From Spirosoma arboris (lineage in GTDB: Bacteria; Bacteroidota; Bacteroidia; Cytophagales; Spirosomataceae), in NCBI RefSeq assembly GCF_009754945.1, contig NZ_WPIN01000006.1:310001-374000 (forward strand): 64,000 nt of DNA. The letters are read 5' to 3'. Of this stretch, positions 8,641 through 17,243 are shown in pieces. Position 1 is the first letter of the stretch. Every line of letters begins with the position of its first letter. Under the pieces are notes generated by a model that was not told the origin of the DNA, ran no database searches, and was given only the letters and a program-made list of their open reading frames with translations. Made by a program: the position numbers and the translations under genes.

Positions 8641-10137
8641 TTACCCGTTAATGATGACGGATTCGATCTTTAGGTAGTCTGCAATCTTCTGGATCGTTTC
8701 GGCATGGTGGCCAACGCCCAGAGCAAAATGGTGAGTTGGGCCTTCTTTGATCCAGCGTTTCAGGAACGTTCGGACATCGGGTTTGAAAAAGCCGCGTGTG
8801 TTCGTATTGCCCGTCGGAGGAATGGGCCCCGCAATCGACTCACCTTCGGCAATGATGAATTTCATTTTGCCTTCGTAGGTCGAACTGATGCTCAGCATGG
8901 TAATGGGGCCTTCCTTGATTTTGAACTCGACACCTGCTCCAAAACCCGGTTTGCCGTGGTATTTTTTCAGGCTGCGCAATACGGGCTGACCTTCAGCAAT
9001 CGCAATGTTGTGCGGGCCGTCGTGTCCAACCAGGACAAAATCTTCCTTGAAATCGACCGGGTGAAACTCGGCGAAACTACCCCCAATGCCCAGGCGTTCC
9101 ATGATGAGCATGGCAATACAGGTTTTCAAATCTGACTCGCCACACATAGGAAAACCGGCACCCTGAAGCAGCGAATTGCCCACAATCAGGTTCGACATAA
9201 CGACCCGCGTGTCGCTGCCTTCTGGACCGTCGTAGTAATAGGCCAGACCGTCCAGTTTTTTCGCTTTGATGAAATTTTCCAGTGCTACAGCCGCCTGAGC
9301 TGCAATGTGCAGATCGGAGTCGCGTAGCTTTTCGGAGATGGGGTCGGAGACTGGGTCGGGCGTATCGAAAAATGCCAGAATGCGCTCTTTGACAGCATCG
9401 ATTTCGGCCTCGGTTGCCTGATGATATTGAGTAACGATTTCGTGCGCTTCACACTGAACGATGTGCGCACCGAAATGAGCGGTTAGCATTGTAGAGTCTG
9501 AATGCATATCGAGCATGGCCTCGATTGGGTGACCGATATGCCCAATTTTAGCCGTCTTCAGATCATGCAGAACGGCGGCAATCCGGCAATATTCGCTGAT
9601 TTCTGCATCGGCAGCTGGATCGTCGTACAACGTACCGATGATCATCTGGGGCACTTTTTTACCCATCCGAACGGCTACCCCGGCAAACTCCGGCAAGGCA
9701 CAGATGTCATCGTTGTACAATTGCAGATAAGTTGATGCCTGACTATAATTCATGGCCTTATCAGGTTGAAGCGCCACGAGGACAATGGGTATGTCGATGC
9801 TTTTGATAATGACACCGAACGTACTTGATGTAGCATAGGTGAGCATGTCGCAGAAAATCAGATCCAGGTTAGCCGCGTTGAGTTTCGGGACAAGCTCATA
9901 GGCTTTCGTTACATCGTCGACGAGGCCAAAATCAACGATCTCTACGGCGTGTTGCGATTCGATTTTCTCGATGAAAACGGCTTGTTTTTGCAGTAAATCG
10001 TCTAGTAAGCCATCGAATTGTCCCCAGTATTTGAAATAGCCTACCCCAAAGACCCCGATTCTGGCACGTGTCGGTTTTCGTTTTACGAATCCAGCCTGAC
10101 TGGCCTCTGCTACTCCATTATGTGATAGGTTCTGCAT
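8641..10137 (-). CDS. L-arabinose/L-fucose isomerase-family sugar isomerase
   Basis: A 498-residue cytoplasmic protein, close in length to AraA (about 500). The four metal/active-site residues of AraA (in E. coli E306, E333, H350, H450) have visible counterparts here: GESDLKT near residue 330, AEFHPVDF near 356, VGHDG near 372 and GVGHHAET near 477. The N-terminal part (IGVFGVGYFKYWGQF) is the Rossmann-like region of the fold. Overall similarity to classical AraA is low, so the substrate could be another aldose such as L-fucose or L-rhamnose; it may be a family of unknown specificity. It is preceded by an ExuT-like carrier and followed by SusC/SusD, so it probably starts breakdown of the sugar the locus imports. 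Its 5' region carries an operator-like site shared with the carrier gene. Confidence 0.75.
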   Translation of the reverse strand: MQNLSHNGVAEASQAGFVKRKPTRARIGVFGVGYFKYWGQFDGLLDDLLQKQAVFIEKIESQHAVEIVDFGLVDDVTKAYELVPKLNAANLDLIFCDMLTYATSSTFGVIIKSIDIPIVLVALQPDKAMNYSQASTYLQLYNDDICALPEFAGVAVRMGKKVPQMIIGTLYDDPAADAEISEYCRIAAVLHDLKTAKIGHIGHPIEAMLDMHSDSTMLTAHFGAHIVQCEAHEIVTQYHQATEAEIDAVKERILAFFDTPDPVSDPISEKLRDSDLHIAAQAAVALENFIKAKKLDGLAYYYDGPEGSDTRVVMSNLIVGNSLLQGAGFPMCGESDLKTCIAMLIMERLGIGGSFAEFHPVDFKEDFVLVGHDGPHNIAIAEGQPVLRSLKKYHGKPGFGAGVEFKIKEGPITMLSISSTYEGKMKFIIAEGESIAGPIPPTGNTNTRGFFKPDVRTFLKRWIKEGPTHHFALGVGHHAETIQKIADYLKIESVIING

Positions 10138-10170
10138 ATAAATTAGAGTTGGTGTCTTTGATTGATTTGG

Positions 10171-10202
10171 TTAGTGCACTAAGTTAAAAATAAGCAAATG
10201 TT
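10171..10202 (-). promoter_or_regulatory. Putative promoter and operator of the isomerase gene
   Basis: The 12-base perfect palindrome TTAGTGCACTAA, extended by GTTA, lies at 10171-10186, 33 bases upstream of the ATG. Reading on the minus strand, an AACATTTG box (10202-10195; consensus TAnnTTTG, 7 of 8) lies 8 bases before it. The MFS gene has the same arrangement (11670-11700), with 14 of 16 operator bases identical. Both sites fit a common repressor acting at the transcription start. Confidence 0.55.
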
Positions 10203-10260
10203 GGCACTCTGTTTTCTCGCCTAGTTAATTGATTTGACCTAATAAACCGCCGAATTACCC

Positions 10261-10351
10261 TGTATCAGCCCACCGCTTTAGCGGTGGGCTGATACAGAAT
10301 TGGCTCCATCCCATTAACCGTTGAATGGGAACCCACAGCTAAAGCAGTGGG
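10261..10351. repeat. Cluster of three small palindromes
   Basis: The first (10261-10296) has 16-base perfect arms, TGTATCAGCCCACCGC and its complement, around a TTTA loop. The second (10310-10329) pairs CCCATT with AATGGG. The third (10332-10351) is a diverged copy of the core of the first (CCCACAGCTAAAGCAGTGGG). They occupy the gap between the carrier stop and the isomerase promoter and could serve as terminator of the carrier transcript, although no T-run follows. Confidence 0.75.
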
Positions 10352-10404
10352 CTGATAGGTTTCGAGTAGGCCCTTATTTACGTCAAATCAATTAGCCAGG
10401 TGCA

Positions 10405-11664
10405 TTACAAAATGACAGAATCCATGGCATCTATAGAATCCTGTTTCGCTCCCAAAGACAATGCTTTTATCTTGGGAATCAATGTGATAAGTAAGATGAA
10501 GGCCAATGGATAAAGTAAGCCAGAGGCAATCCAGAGCGGTGTGTACGAATACCGCTGAATGACCACACCCATAAGCGGATTGAGCAATAAGCTTGAAATA
10601 GCCCCGGCTGTTCCAGATAGCCCAACGATGGTTGAGGTTGCCTTTTGTCCAAACATATCCGAGATGGATGTGATGTAGTTGGTGATCCAGAAGCCATGTG
10701 CAAACATGAAGACGGCCATTAGTGCAACGGCAACGTCTACCGTCGACACCCAGGAAATAGCAGGGGCCGAGAGTGTCAGCAAGGCCGCAATACCCATCAC
10801 TGTTTTCCGCGCTTTATTGACCGAATACTGATGGGCAATCAACTGCCCCGAAAACCAGCCACCCAATATATTGGCGATTCCAAGTGCGAGAAAGGGTATC
10901 CAGAACAACTTGCCAATTTCTTCAAAGGACACATTACGTACCGAACTGAGGTATTTTGGAATCCAGAACATCATGAAGTAGAACACCGGATCGAGCAGAA
11001 AGCGAATGATGATAAATACCCAGGTTGGCCGTTTTTTGAGCAATTCCAGAAATGAAACCGTTTCAGTAGCGTCAGATTGTGGTTGAACAACAGTCGCCAT
11101 GTTTTCTTTCTTCCAGGGCGTTAGTGACCAGACAATTACCCAGGCAATACCAATGAGGCCAGGGATCAGGAAGCCACCACGCCAGCCGTAATTGCTAGAT
11201 AACCAAATGGTTAGAGGAGGGGCAACCACTGCCCCAATGGCCGAGCCACCAATCGCAATTCCATTTGCCAGTGCTCGTTCTTCCTTATCAAACCACCGGT
11301 AAACCGTCCAGGCTGCTCCCGGAAAACAGCCGCCTTCGCCCATACCCAGGAAGAACCGAAAGGTCAGCAATTGCGAAAAGGTAGTCATTACCGCATGCAG
11401 GCTGTTGGCAATTGACCAGAGCCCCACCGAAATGGCTAGACCAAGTTTACCGCCTACCCGGTCAATCAGCCATCCCCCAAGGGTGAACATCAGGGCATAG
11501 CTAATCAGGAAGCTGGTGTTGATCATACCATATTGCACATCAGTGATATGGAACTCCTGCTGAATCTTGATAATAGCAATCGATAGTACCTGCCGATCTA
11601 GAAAACTTAGGCCTGTGGCAATAAAGAGAAGGAAAACAATCAGCCAGCGGAGAGTTTTGTTCAT
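10405..11664 (-). CDS. MFS transporter, ACS family, ExuT-like (hexuronate/sugar-acid type)
   Basis: A 419-residue inner-membrane carrier with about 12 predicted membrane segments. The N-terminal signature LSFLDRQVLSIAI, the loop GMGEGGCFPGAAW followed by RWFDKEERALANGIAIGGSAIGAVVAPPL, and the second-half FWIPKYL motif are typical of the anion:cation symporter family that includes hexuronate (ExuT) and glucarate carriers. The likely substrate is therefore a sugar acid or related monosaccharide, taken across the inner membrane after SusC/SusD import. It is transcribed toward the isomerase gene and has its own -7 box and operator-like site directly before its start. The family call is firm; the exact substrate is not visible. 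Confidence 0.85.
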   Translation of the reverse strand: MNKTLRWLIVFLLFIATGLSFLDRQVLSIAIIKIQQEFHITDVQYGMINTSFLISYALMFTLGGWLIDRVGGKLGLAISVGLWSIANSLHAVMTTFSQLLTFRFFLGMGEGGCFPGAAWTVYRWFDKEERALANGIAIGGSAIGAVVAPPLTIWLSSNYGWRGGFLIPGLIGIAWVIVWSLTPWKKENMATVVQPQSDATETVSFLELLKKRPTWVFIIIRFLLDPVFYFMMFWIPKYLSSVRNVSFEEIGKLFWIPFLALGIANILGGWFSGQLIAHQYSVNKARKTVMGIAALLTLSAPAISWVSTVDVAVALMAVFMFAHGFWITNYITSISDMFGQKATSTIVGLSGTAGAISSLLLNPLMGVVIQRYSYTPLWIASGLLYPLAFILLITLIPKIKALSLGAKQDSIDAMDSVIL

Positions 11665-11669
11665 GCTAC

Positions 11670-11700
11670 TTAACGCACTAAGTTAGGATGTACAAAGATA
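11670..11700 (-). promoter_or_regulatory. Putative promoter and operator of the MFS gene
   Basis: On the minus strand TATCTTTG (11700-11693) matches the Bacteroidota -7 box TAnnTTTG exactly. Seven bases further on is TTAACGCACTAAGTTA (given on the plus strand, 11670-11685), which shares 14 of 16 bases with the isomerase site at 10171-10186. It ends 5 bases from the ATG, so a bound repressor would cover the transcription start. I see no clear -33 TTTG. Confidence 0.6.
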
Positions 11701-11787
11701 TAAGTACAGGAATGGAAAAGTCAATAGATATGGTATTTTTTTTCAATCAAATAGAAATAATTTCACAGGCTAAAACGAACTTCAGCC

Positions 11788-13716
11788 ATGAACCTGCCCT
11801 TGACTTACGATGAAATTTACCATTATAGCCTGACGCATCCTGAGGAATTCTGGGCTGAGCAGGCTCGCCAGATTCCCTGGTTCAACGCACCAGAGCAGAT
11901 TCTGTCGACCGATGCCGCCGGGTTGACCCGCTGGTTTGCTGGTGGGCGATTAAATACCTGCTATGCCGCCCTTGACTACCAGGTCGAAACGGGTCGGGCC
12001 GATCAGCCGGCACTTATCTACGACTCGCCAGTCACCCAAACAATTCGTCAGTTCACGTATCGCGAACTACGTGATGAGGTGGCGCAACTGGCCGGTGCTT
12101 TGCAGACATTGGGCGTTGGCAAGGGAGATACCGTGGTAATTTACATGCCGATGATTCCTGAAACGGCATTCGCAATGCTGGCCTGCGCCCGATTAGGGGC
12201 GGTTCATTCGGTTGTATTTGGCGGGTTTGCTCCTCGCGAATTGGCCATCCGCATCGATGATACCCAACCGAAAATAGTGTTGTCGGCTTCCTGCGGTATT
12301 GAATTTACTACGGTTATTCCTTACAAACCCCTGCTGGACGACGCCCTGCAACAAGCAACGCATCAGCCTGATCATTGCCTGATCTACCAGCGACCGCAGT
12401 GCCATGCTGACCTAAAGTCAGGTCGCGATCATGACTGGCAAGATTTGGTTAGTGAAGCACAATCCGTTGATTGTGTTGAAGTTGATGCCACCGATCCGCT
12501 CTATATTCTCTATACGTCCGGTACAACAGGTAAGCCGAAGGGGATCGTGCGGGATAACGGCGGACATGCTGTAGCACTCCATTACAGCATGCGTACGATT
12601 TATAATTTGCAACCGGGACAGGTCATGTTCACTGCATCTGATTTTGGTTGGGCGGTTGGGCATAGCTATTCCGTTTATGGCCCCCTGTTGCGCGGCTGTA
12701 CGTCGATTATTCTGGAGGGAAAACCCGTTCGCACGCCCAACGCTGGGACATTCTGGCGGATAGTACAGACGTATCGGGTTAACGTATTGTTTACGGCACC
12801 CACCTCATTTCGGGCCATCAAAAAAGAAGATCCCAATGCTCAATTCAGTCGACAATACGATTTGTCGACTTTACAGGCTGTGTTCGTGGCAGGCGAGCGA
12901 TGCGATCCACCAACGCTCAACTGGTTGCAGGAAATTGTGAAAGTACCTGTCATCGACCACTGGTGGCAAACCGAATCGGGCTGGCCAATGGTAGCCAATT
13001 CGATGGGTATTGAACCGCTTCCCATTAAACCTGGATCGGCCACCAAACCTGTTTGTGGATACGATTTGCAGATTCTGGACGAAGATGGCCAGCGGCTTGG
13101 TCCTAACGAAATGGGTCTGGTTTGCCTGAAACTTCCCTTGCCGCCGGGTTGCCTGCCCTCGCTCTGGAACGATGACGAACGGTTCCGGGCGTCGTATCTA
13201 AGTCGCTTCCCCGGCTACTACCTTTCTGGCGATGGCGGTTATGTCGATGAGGATGGCTATGTATTCATTATGGGACGTGTCGACGATGTAATTAACGTAG
13301 CGGGTCATCGACTTTCGACTGGCGAAATGGAAGAGCTGGTAAGTAGCCACCCTGCTGTAGCTGAATGCGCCGTCGTTGGTATTGCCTGCCCTTTGCGCGG
13401 TCAGCGGCCAGTCGGATTTGTCGTGCTGAAAGATGGCGTTCTAACCGACGAAGCCACCCTCGAAACTGAGCTGGTTGCCCTGATCCGAAATCGTATTGGC
13501 GCAGTCGCTTATTTCAAAAATGCACTGTTAGTGAAGCGCTTACCGAAAACCCGTTCTGGAAAAATCCTACGAAAAATTCTTCGGCAAATTGCCGATGGAG
13601 AAACCTATGCCGTACCCGCCACCATTGATGATCCCTTGATTCTGGACGAAATTCGTCAGATACTAATCAACAGAACGATTGGTCAGGCGTTTGAGGATTC
13701 CTCAGCAAGTCGCTGA
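11788..13716 (+). CDS. prpE: Propionyl-CoA synthetase-type acyl-CoA ligase (PrpE/ACSS3-like)
   Basis: A 642-residue cytoplasmic AMP-forming ligase that activates a short carboxylic acid with ATP and CoA. Motifs are intact: YTSGTTGKPKG (about residues 241-251), DHWWQTESGWP (about 391), YLSGDGG (about 478), GRVDDVINVAGHRLSTGE (the hinge and adenylate-binding region) and KTRSGKILRK, with the catalytic lysine near residue 591. The N-terminal ACAS-like segment and the length fit the acetyl/propionyl-CoA synthetase branch. The WWQTESGWP block and YSVYGPLLRG are more like PrpE/ACSS3 than Acs, so propionate is the best guess. It stands alone on the plus strand, back to back with the MFS gene, with no obvious partners such as methylcitrate-cycle genes in view. 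Confidence 0.85.
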   Translation: MNLPLTYDEIYHYSLTHPEEFWAEQARQIPWFNAPEQILSTDAAGLTRWFAGGRLNTCYAALDYQVETGRADQPALIYDSPVTQTIRQFTYRELRDEVAQLAGALQTLGVGKGDTVVIYMPMIPETAFAMLACARLGAVHSVVFGGFAPRELAIRIDDTQPKIVLSASCGIEFTTVIPYKPLLDDALQQATHQPDHCLIYQRPQCHADLKSGRDHDWQDLVSEAQSVDCVEVDATDPLYILYTSGTTGKPKGIVRDNGGHAVALHYSMRTIYNLQPGQVMFTASDFGWAVGHSYSVYGPLLRGCTSIILEGKPVRTPNAGTFWRIVQTYRVNVLFTAPTSFRAIKKEDPNAQFSRQYDLSTLQAVFVAGERCDPPTLNWLQEIVKVPVIDHWWQTESGWPMVANSMGIEPLPIKPGSATKPVCGYDLQILDEDGQRLGPNEMGLVCLKLPLPPGCLPSLWNDDERFRASYLSRFPGYYLSGDGGYVDEDGYVFIMGRVDDVINVAGHRLSTGEMEELVSSHPAVAECAVVGIACPLRGQRPVGFVVLKDGVLTDEATLETELVALIRNRIGAVAYFKNALLVKRLPKTRSGKILRKILRQIADGETYAVPATIDDPLILDEIRQILINRTIGQAFEDSSASR

Positions 13717-13737
13717 TAATTACTGATGGCGAATCGA

Positions 13738-15693
13738 TTAGTGCTGAATAGCCTGAATCTGTTTCTTCAATTGTAGGGCCATCGCATTATGACTATCGAT
13801 TCGCAGGCTTTTTTCTACGTATTTATTGGCCGCAGCGGCATTCGCAAATTTGAGATAACCCGCAGCCAACTGATTACTCAAATTTACGTTGGTGGTATCC
13901 TTATTATATTGACTTTTGATGGCAACTAACTGACCAACAAATGATTGTAGTTCGTTCAGGCTAAATTGAGTTGTGTTGTGAGCAGACGCGTATTGAAGAT
14001 AAATCTGAGCTTCTTCGGGCCTGTCCAGTTTAAGTAACGTAATGAATAACGGCTGAGCCCTTTCGAAACTATTCTCCAATCGGAACGCCTTTTTCAGGTA
14101 CGTGATCGCATTCTCGCTTTCATTTAGTGTTAAACTAAGTTTAGCGGCCTGGTCGTACAAAGCCGTGTTATACGGATATTCCAGCAATTGGGCTTCGGTT
14201 ACCTGTAGCGCTTTGGCGAGATTCTTCTGTGTCAGATAATAACTCACCAACCGATTCATGGCATCAGGCCATGCTATTTGCTTGACGACCATTGCCCCCG
14301 CCAATTGTTCTTCTTCGGTTTTAGGCCGTTTTTCCTCGGGCGGCATGGGCACATTGAATGGCCAACCTTCCTTTAGAATCATCATTTCGTAGACACCTTT
14401 GAGTGAATCGACAGCCGTTATAGGCATACGTTGTCGCAACTCAGCGAACGATAATTCATGCGCACGATCATCAGGAAGGAGCCGACTTTTTTTCAGGGCT
14501 TCATAAAACGCATCGGAGAGGAGAGCGTAGCCAAACAGGTTTGGATGGACGTGTTCCAATAGGGTTTCCTGTCCCAAAATGCCGTGAGGAGAATGAGTTT
14601 CAAAGGTACGTTTTGTGTCAACCAACGTAACACCTGGGTAGCTGGTCGCTGCCTCCTGAATGAGTTGGTTCATCGTTTCTGGTGCCCGAAATCGCAACAT
14701 ATCCAGCTCTTTAGCCCGCACGTATTCTTTTTTGGCGTCGCTGAAATTGCCTTTCGCATAGGCCTGATTGGCTAGCTGATACTGAGCCTGCGCTGACGTT
14801 GCTCCGTTGCCCGGACTACTGATGAATGGCTTGAGATCTTTCTCATTACTAACCAGATTGCTAATGAAAACCGGAATGTGCTGCTCACTCAACTGCCGAC
14901 AAAGATCATTCAGATTCGTCTTGAATTGATCGATGCCTGCCTGATACGTTGCTGAACCATACGTAATCTGTTGGTCTGCCGCCATTCGTTTCATGAGATT
15001 TTCGCGCAGATCGATTTTTTGACCGGAAACAACTTTTCGAATCCCGTTTATCGTATTGCTGAGCAACTGTACCAGTCGATATTCCCGGAGTTTGATTAAT
15101 AATCGAAGCAGCGTAGGATTATGAGCAAGTCCACTTGTCGAACCAATGCCCAAAGCTCCGTAATACTCATTATGGCCCGTGTAAACCAATACAGCATCAG
15201 GCTTGTAATCAGTTAGTTGTTTGGCAAAATCAGCGACGGTGTACGTGTTAACGGCTGTCAGTGCCAGGTTAATGATCTCAAATTCCTTATTCGGAAAAGT
15301 GTGTATCAGCCGGTACTGCAACCAGCGATGAAAGGAACCATTGTGCATGTACGGATAGCCAATCGTTGTTGATTCACCCAGCACAAAAATTCGGAACGTA
15401 CCATAGGCTTTTTGTTTTTGAAATGGCTCGAAGTTGCCAATCGTAGCATTCTCGGTTTCCGAAAAGTACTTCTCCGACGTGTACTGATTCATGACCAGAA
15501 AGCCCTTTTGTTTCGGGTCTTCCACAAAAAGGCGCAAATCGTGGCCATAACCGAATAGCCTGAGCAGACCTTCTATAACTGCCAGTAGCACAAAAGGAAA
15601 CAGTAACGCCATTCCTTTAAATAACAGCAGGCGCTTTTTACTAATGGGCTTTTGCTGGACAATTGGTGGAGGGGGCGTTACTGTTTTTTTCAT
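13738..15693 (-). CDS. Membrane-anchored SGNH-hydrolase-like protein with C-terminal TPR region
   Basis: The start is placed at 15693 (MKKTVTPPPP), because the longer frame to 15846 would overlap the upstream dehydratase gene and lacks a signal. The 651-residue protein has one N-terminal membrane segment (LLLFKGMALLFPFVLLAVIEGLLRLFG). An SGNH-type domain follows: FVLGESTTIGYPY near residue 105, INLALTAVNTYT, YTGHNEYYG with the block III Asn, and EHVHPNLFGY near 381 as the terminal His block. From about residue 440 to the end come helical TPR-like repeats. Similar proteins are frequent in environmental bacteria and may act on acylated envelope glycans; the substrate is unknown. It ends the minus-strand run that starts with the ECF sigma factor and may be only loosely related to the sugar genes. 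Confidence 0.7.
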   Translation of the reverse strand: MKKTVTPPPPIVQQKPISKKRLLLFKGMALLFPFVLLAVIEGLLRLFGYGHDLRLFVEDPKQKGFLVMNQYTSEKYFSETENATIGNFEPFQKQKAYGTFRIFVLGESTTIGYPYMHNGSFHRWLQYRLIHTFPNKEFEIINLALTAVNTYTVADFAKQLTDYKPDAVLVYTGHNEYYGALGIGSTSGLAHNPTLLRLLIKLREYRLVQLLSNTINGIRKVVSGQKIDLRENLMKRMAADQQITYGSATYQAGIDQFKTNLNDLCRQLSEQHIPVFISNLVSNEKDLKPFISSPGNGATSAQAQYQLANQAYAKGNFSDAKKEYVRAKELDMLRFRAPETMNQLIQEAATSYPGVTLVDTKRTFETHSPHGILGQETLLEHVHPNLFGYALLSDAFYEALKKSRLLPDDRAHELSFAELRQRMPITAVDSLKGVYEMMILKEGWPFNVPMPPEEKRPKTEEEQLAGAMVVKQIAWPDAMNRLVSYYLTQKNLAKALQVTEAQLLEYPYNTALYDQAAKLSLTLNESENAITYLKKAFRLENSFERAQPLFITLLKLDRPEEAQIYLQYASAHNTTQFSLNELQSFVGQLVAIKSQYNKDTTNVNLSNQLAAGYLKFANAAAANKYVEKSLRIDSHNAMALQLKKQIQAIQH

Positions 15694-15730
15694 AAAATAA
15701 ATAACCGCTGAAGTAATGAAGCTAGCTTTC

Positions 15731-17110
15731 TTATGGTCTGATAATGGTGCCGTCCATTTTACGTACCTGCCAGTTAGACTTGGTCGTAATGGGATATTTA
15801 GCCGCTTCTTTTTCGTTAATATCAACGCCCAAACCCGGCACTTCATTGACCGACATATAGCCTTTGTTCATTGTCGGGCAACCACTGAACACCTCTTTGG
15901 TTTTGTCTGAAAACTGCACCGCTTCCTGAATGCCGAAGTTCCACACGGCCAGGTCGATGTGCGCATGCGCTGCGTGACCTACGGGTGATACGTCGCCTGG
16001 CCCGTGCCAGGCCGTGCGAATATTGAACCACTCGCCCAGTCGGGCTACTTTCATGGCTGGCGTAATGCCGCCAATTTGCGAGACGTGTATCCGAATAAAA
16101 TCGAACCATTGGTTAACCATTGGCTCCTTGAATTCATTAATGTTGTTGAACAGTTCACCCATCGCGATAGGTACCGACGTAGCCTGTCGGAGTTGCGCGA
16201 ACCACTTCATGTTCTCGGGCGAGAAAGGATCTTCGATGAAGAAAGGCCGATACTCTTCCACCCGCTTGATCATGTTGATCGCGTCGATGGGTTGCACACG
16301 TTCGTGAATATCATGCAAGAGTTCAATTTCTTCCCCGCACTCTTTCCGAACGATTTCAAACATTTTAGGGACCGATTTCAAATATAGCCGCTCATTCATA
16401 TAATTGTCGGTTTCGCCCCCAAAACCGGCCACTTTGAAGTCGGGTTTATCGGCAGTAGCCCCCACAGCTCCATAGCCGCCCTGCTGAATGCGAATGTATT
16501 TGAACCCATCGGCCATTAGTTTCTTAACGCTGTCGGCGGCTGCTTCTGGGGTGTTGCCGCCTGCGTGTGTGTAGCAGGGAATGGCAAAACGGGCTTTCCC
16601 GCCCAATAGCTGGTAAACCGGCATGTTGGCCCGTTTGCCTTTGATGTCCCACAACGCCTGATCCAGTCCGCTCAGCGCATTATTGAGTACAGGGCCATTG
16701 CGCCAGTACGAACTAACGTAGGTCGACTGCCACATATCTTCAATATTGTCAACGTCCTTACCGACACAAAACTCATTCAGATACGTATTGATGGCTACAA
16801 TCACAGTGGCCGCCCGTTGGGTAAACGTAGCGCAGCCTAAGCCATAGAGACCCGGCTCGGTGGTTTCAACTTTGACAACAATAAGGTTGGAACCTTGGGG
16901 GGCCGTAGCAATGGCTTTCACGCTTTTGATCTTGACGGGTGCCGTTCCGACGGCATAGCTGGGCTTCCCCTGTTGTTCACGAGCTTCGGCTGTAGACAGG
17001 CCACCAAACAGGTTTAAAAGCCCGGCCGATGAGCCCATACCTAACATTTTTAGCGTGCTACGGCGGTTATGATCGAGTTGCTTTTCGTGAGGTTCACGGT
17101 TTGTATTCAT
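15731..17110 (-). CDS. Tat-exported enolase-superfamily sugar-acid dehydratase (mannonate dehydratase/RspA subgroup)
   Basis: A 459-residue member of the ManD subgroup of the enolase superfamily, which removes water from aldonic acids to give 2-keto-3-deoxy acids. The subgroup signature YWRNGPVLNNALSG is present. Metal ligands are seen as HDIHERV (Asp, and the catalytic His), FFIEDPFSPE and MGELFNN, and the active-site His as WHGPGD. ManD members are known to differ in activity on D-mannonate, D-gluconate or neither, so the substrate is open; the HGPGD proline differs from the HGATD of the Novosphingobium enzyme as I recall it. Unusually for this family, the protein starts with a twin-arginine leader (NRRSTLKMLGMGSSAGLL), suggesting a folded periplasmic enzyme. 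The PQQ dehydrogenase lies directly upstream, which could supply its aldonate substrate. Confidence 0.85.
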   Translation of the reverse strand: MNTNREPHEKQLDHNRRSTLKMLGMGSSAGLLNLFGGLSTAEAREQQGKPSYAVGTAPVKIKSVKAIATAPQGSNLIVVKVETTEPGLYGLGCATFTQRAATVIVAINTYLNEFCVGKDVDNIEDMWQSTYVSSYWRNGPVLNNALSGLDQALWDIKGKRANMPVYQLLGGKARFAIPCYTHAGGNTPEAAADSVKKLMADGFKYIRIQQGGYGAVGATADKPDFKVAGFGGETDNYMNERLYLKSVPKMFEIVRKECGEEIELLHDIHERVQPIDAINMIKRVEEYRPFFIEDPFSPENMKWFAQLRQATSVPIAMGELFNNINEFKEPMVNQWFDFIRIHVSQIGGITPAMKVARLGEWFNIRTAWHGPGDVSPVGHAAHAHIDLAVWNFGIQEAVQFSDKTKEVFSGCPTMNKGYMSVNEVPGLGVDINEKEAAKYPITTKSNWQVRKMDGTIIRP

Positions 17111-17148
17111 GAATTGAGCGTTGAAGGATTAGAAATTTAGATTAGCCA

Positions 17149-17236
17149 CTGTTTCCTGTTTGAAGCCTCCTAGTTATGTGAACTACTATCTACCAACCTA
17201 TTAAACATGGAATAGGCGACGTCAAACAGGAAACAG
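17149..17236. repeat. Inverted repeat between PQQ dehydrogenase and dehydratase genes
   Basis: The arms CTGTTTCCTGTTTGA (17149-17163) and TCAAACAGGAAACAG (17222-17236) are perfect complements, 15 bases, 58 bases apart. They lie in the gap between two same-direction genes. No T-run follows. Confidence 0.75.
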
Positions 17237-17243
17237 GGATGGG

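Noticed and set aside
15694..15846. N-terminal extension of the SGNH-TPR gene to 15846
   Set aside because: It would overlap the 3' end of the dehydratase gene by over 100 bases and lacks a signal. The ATG at 15693 gives a normal anchored start.
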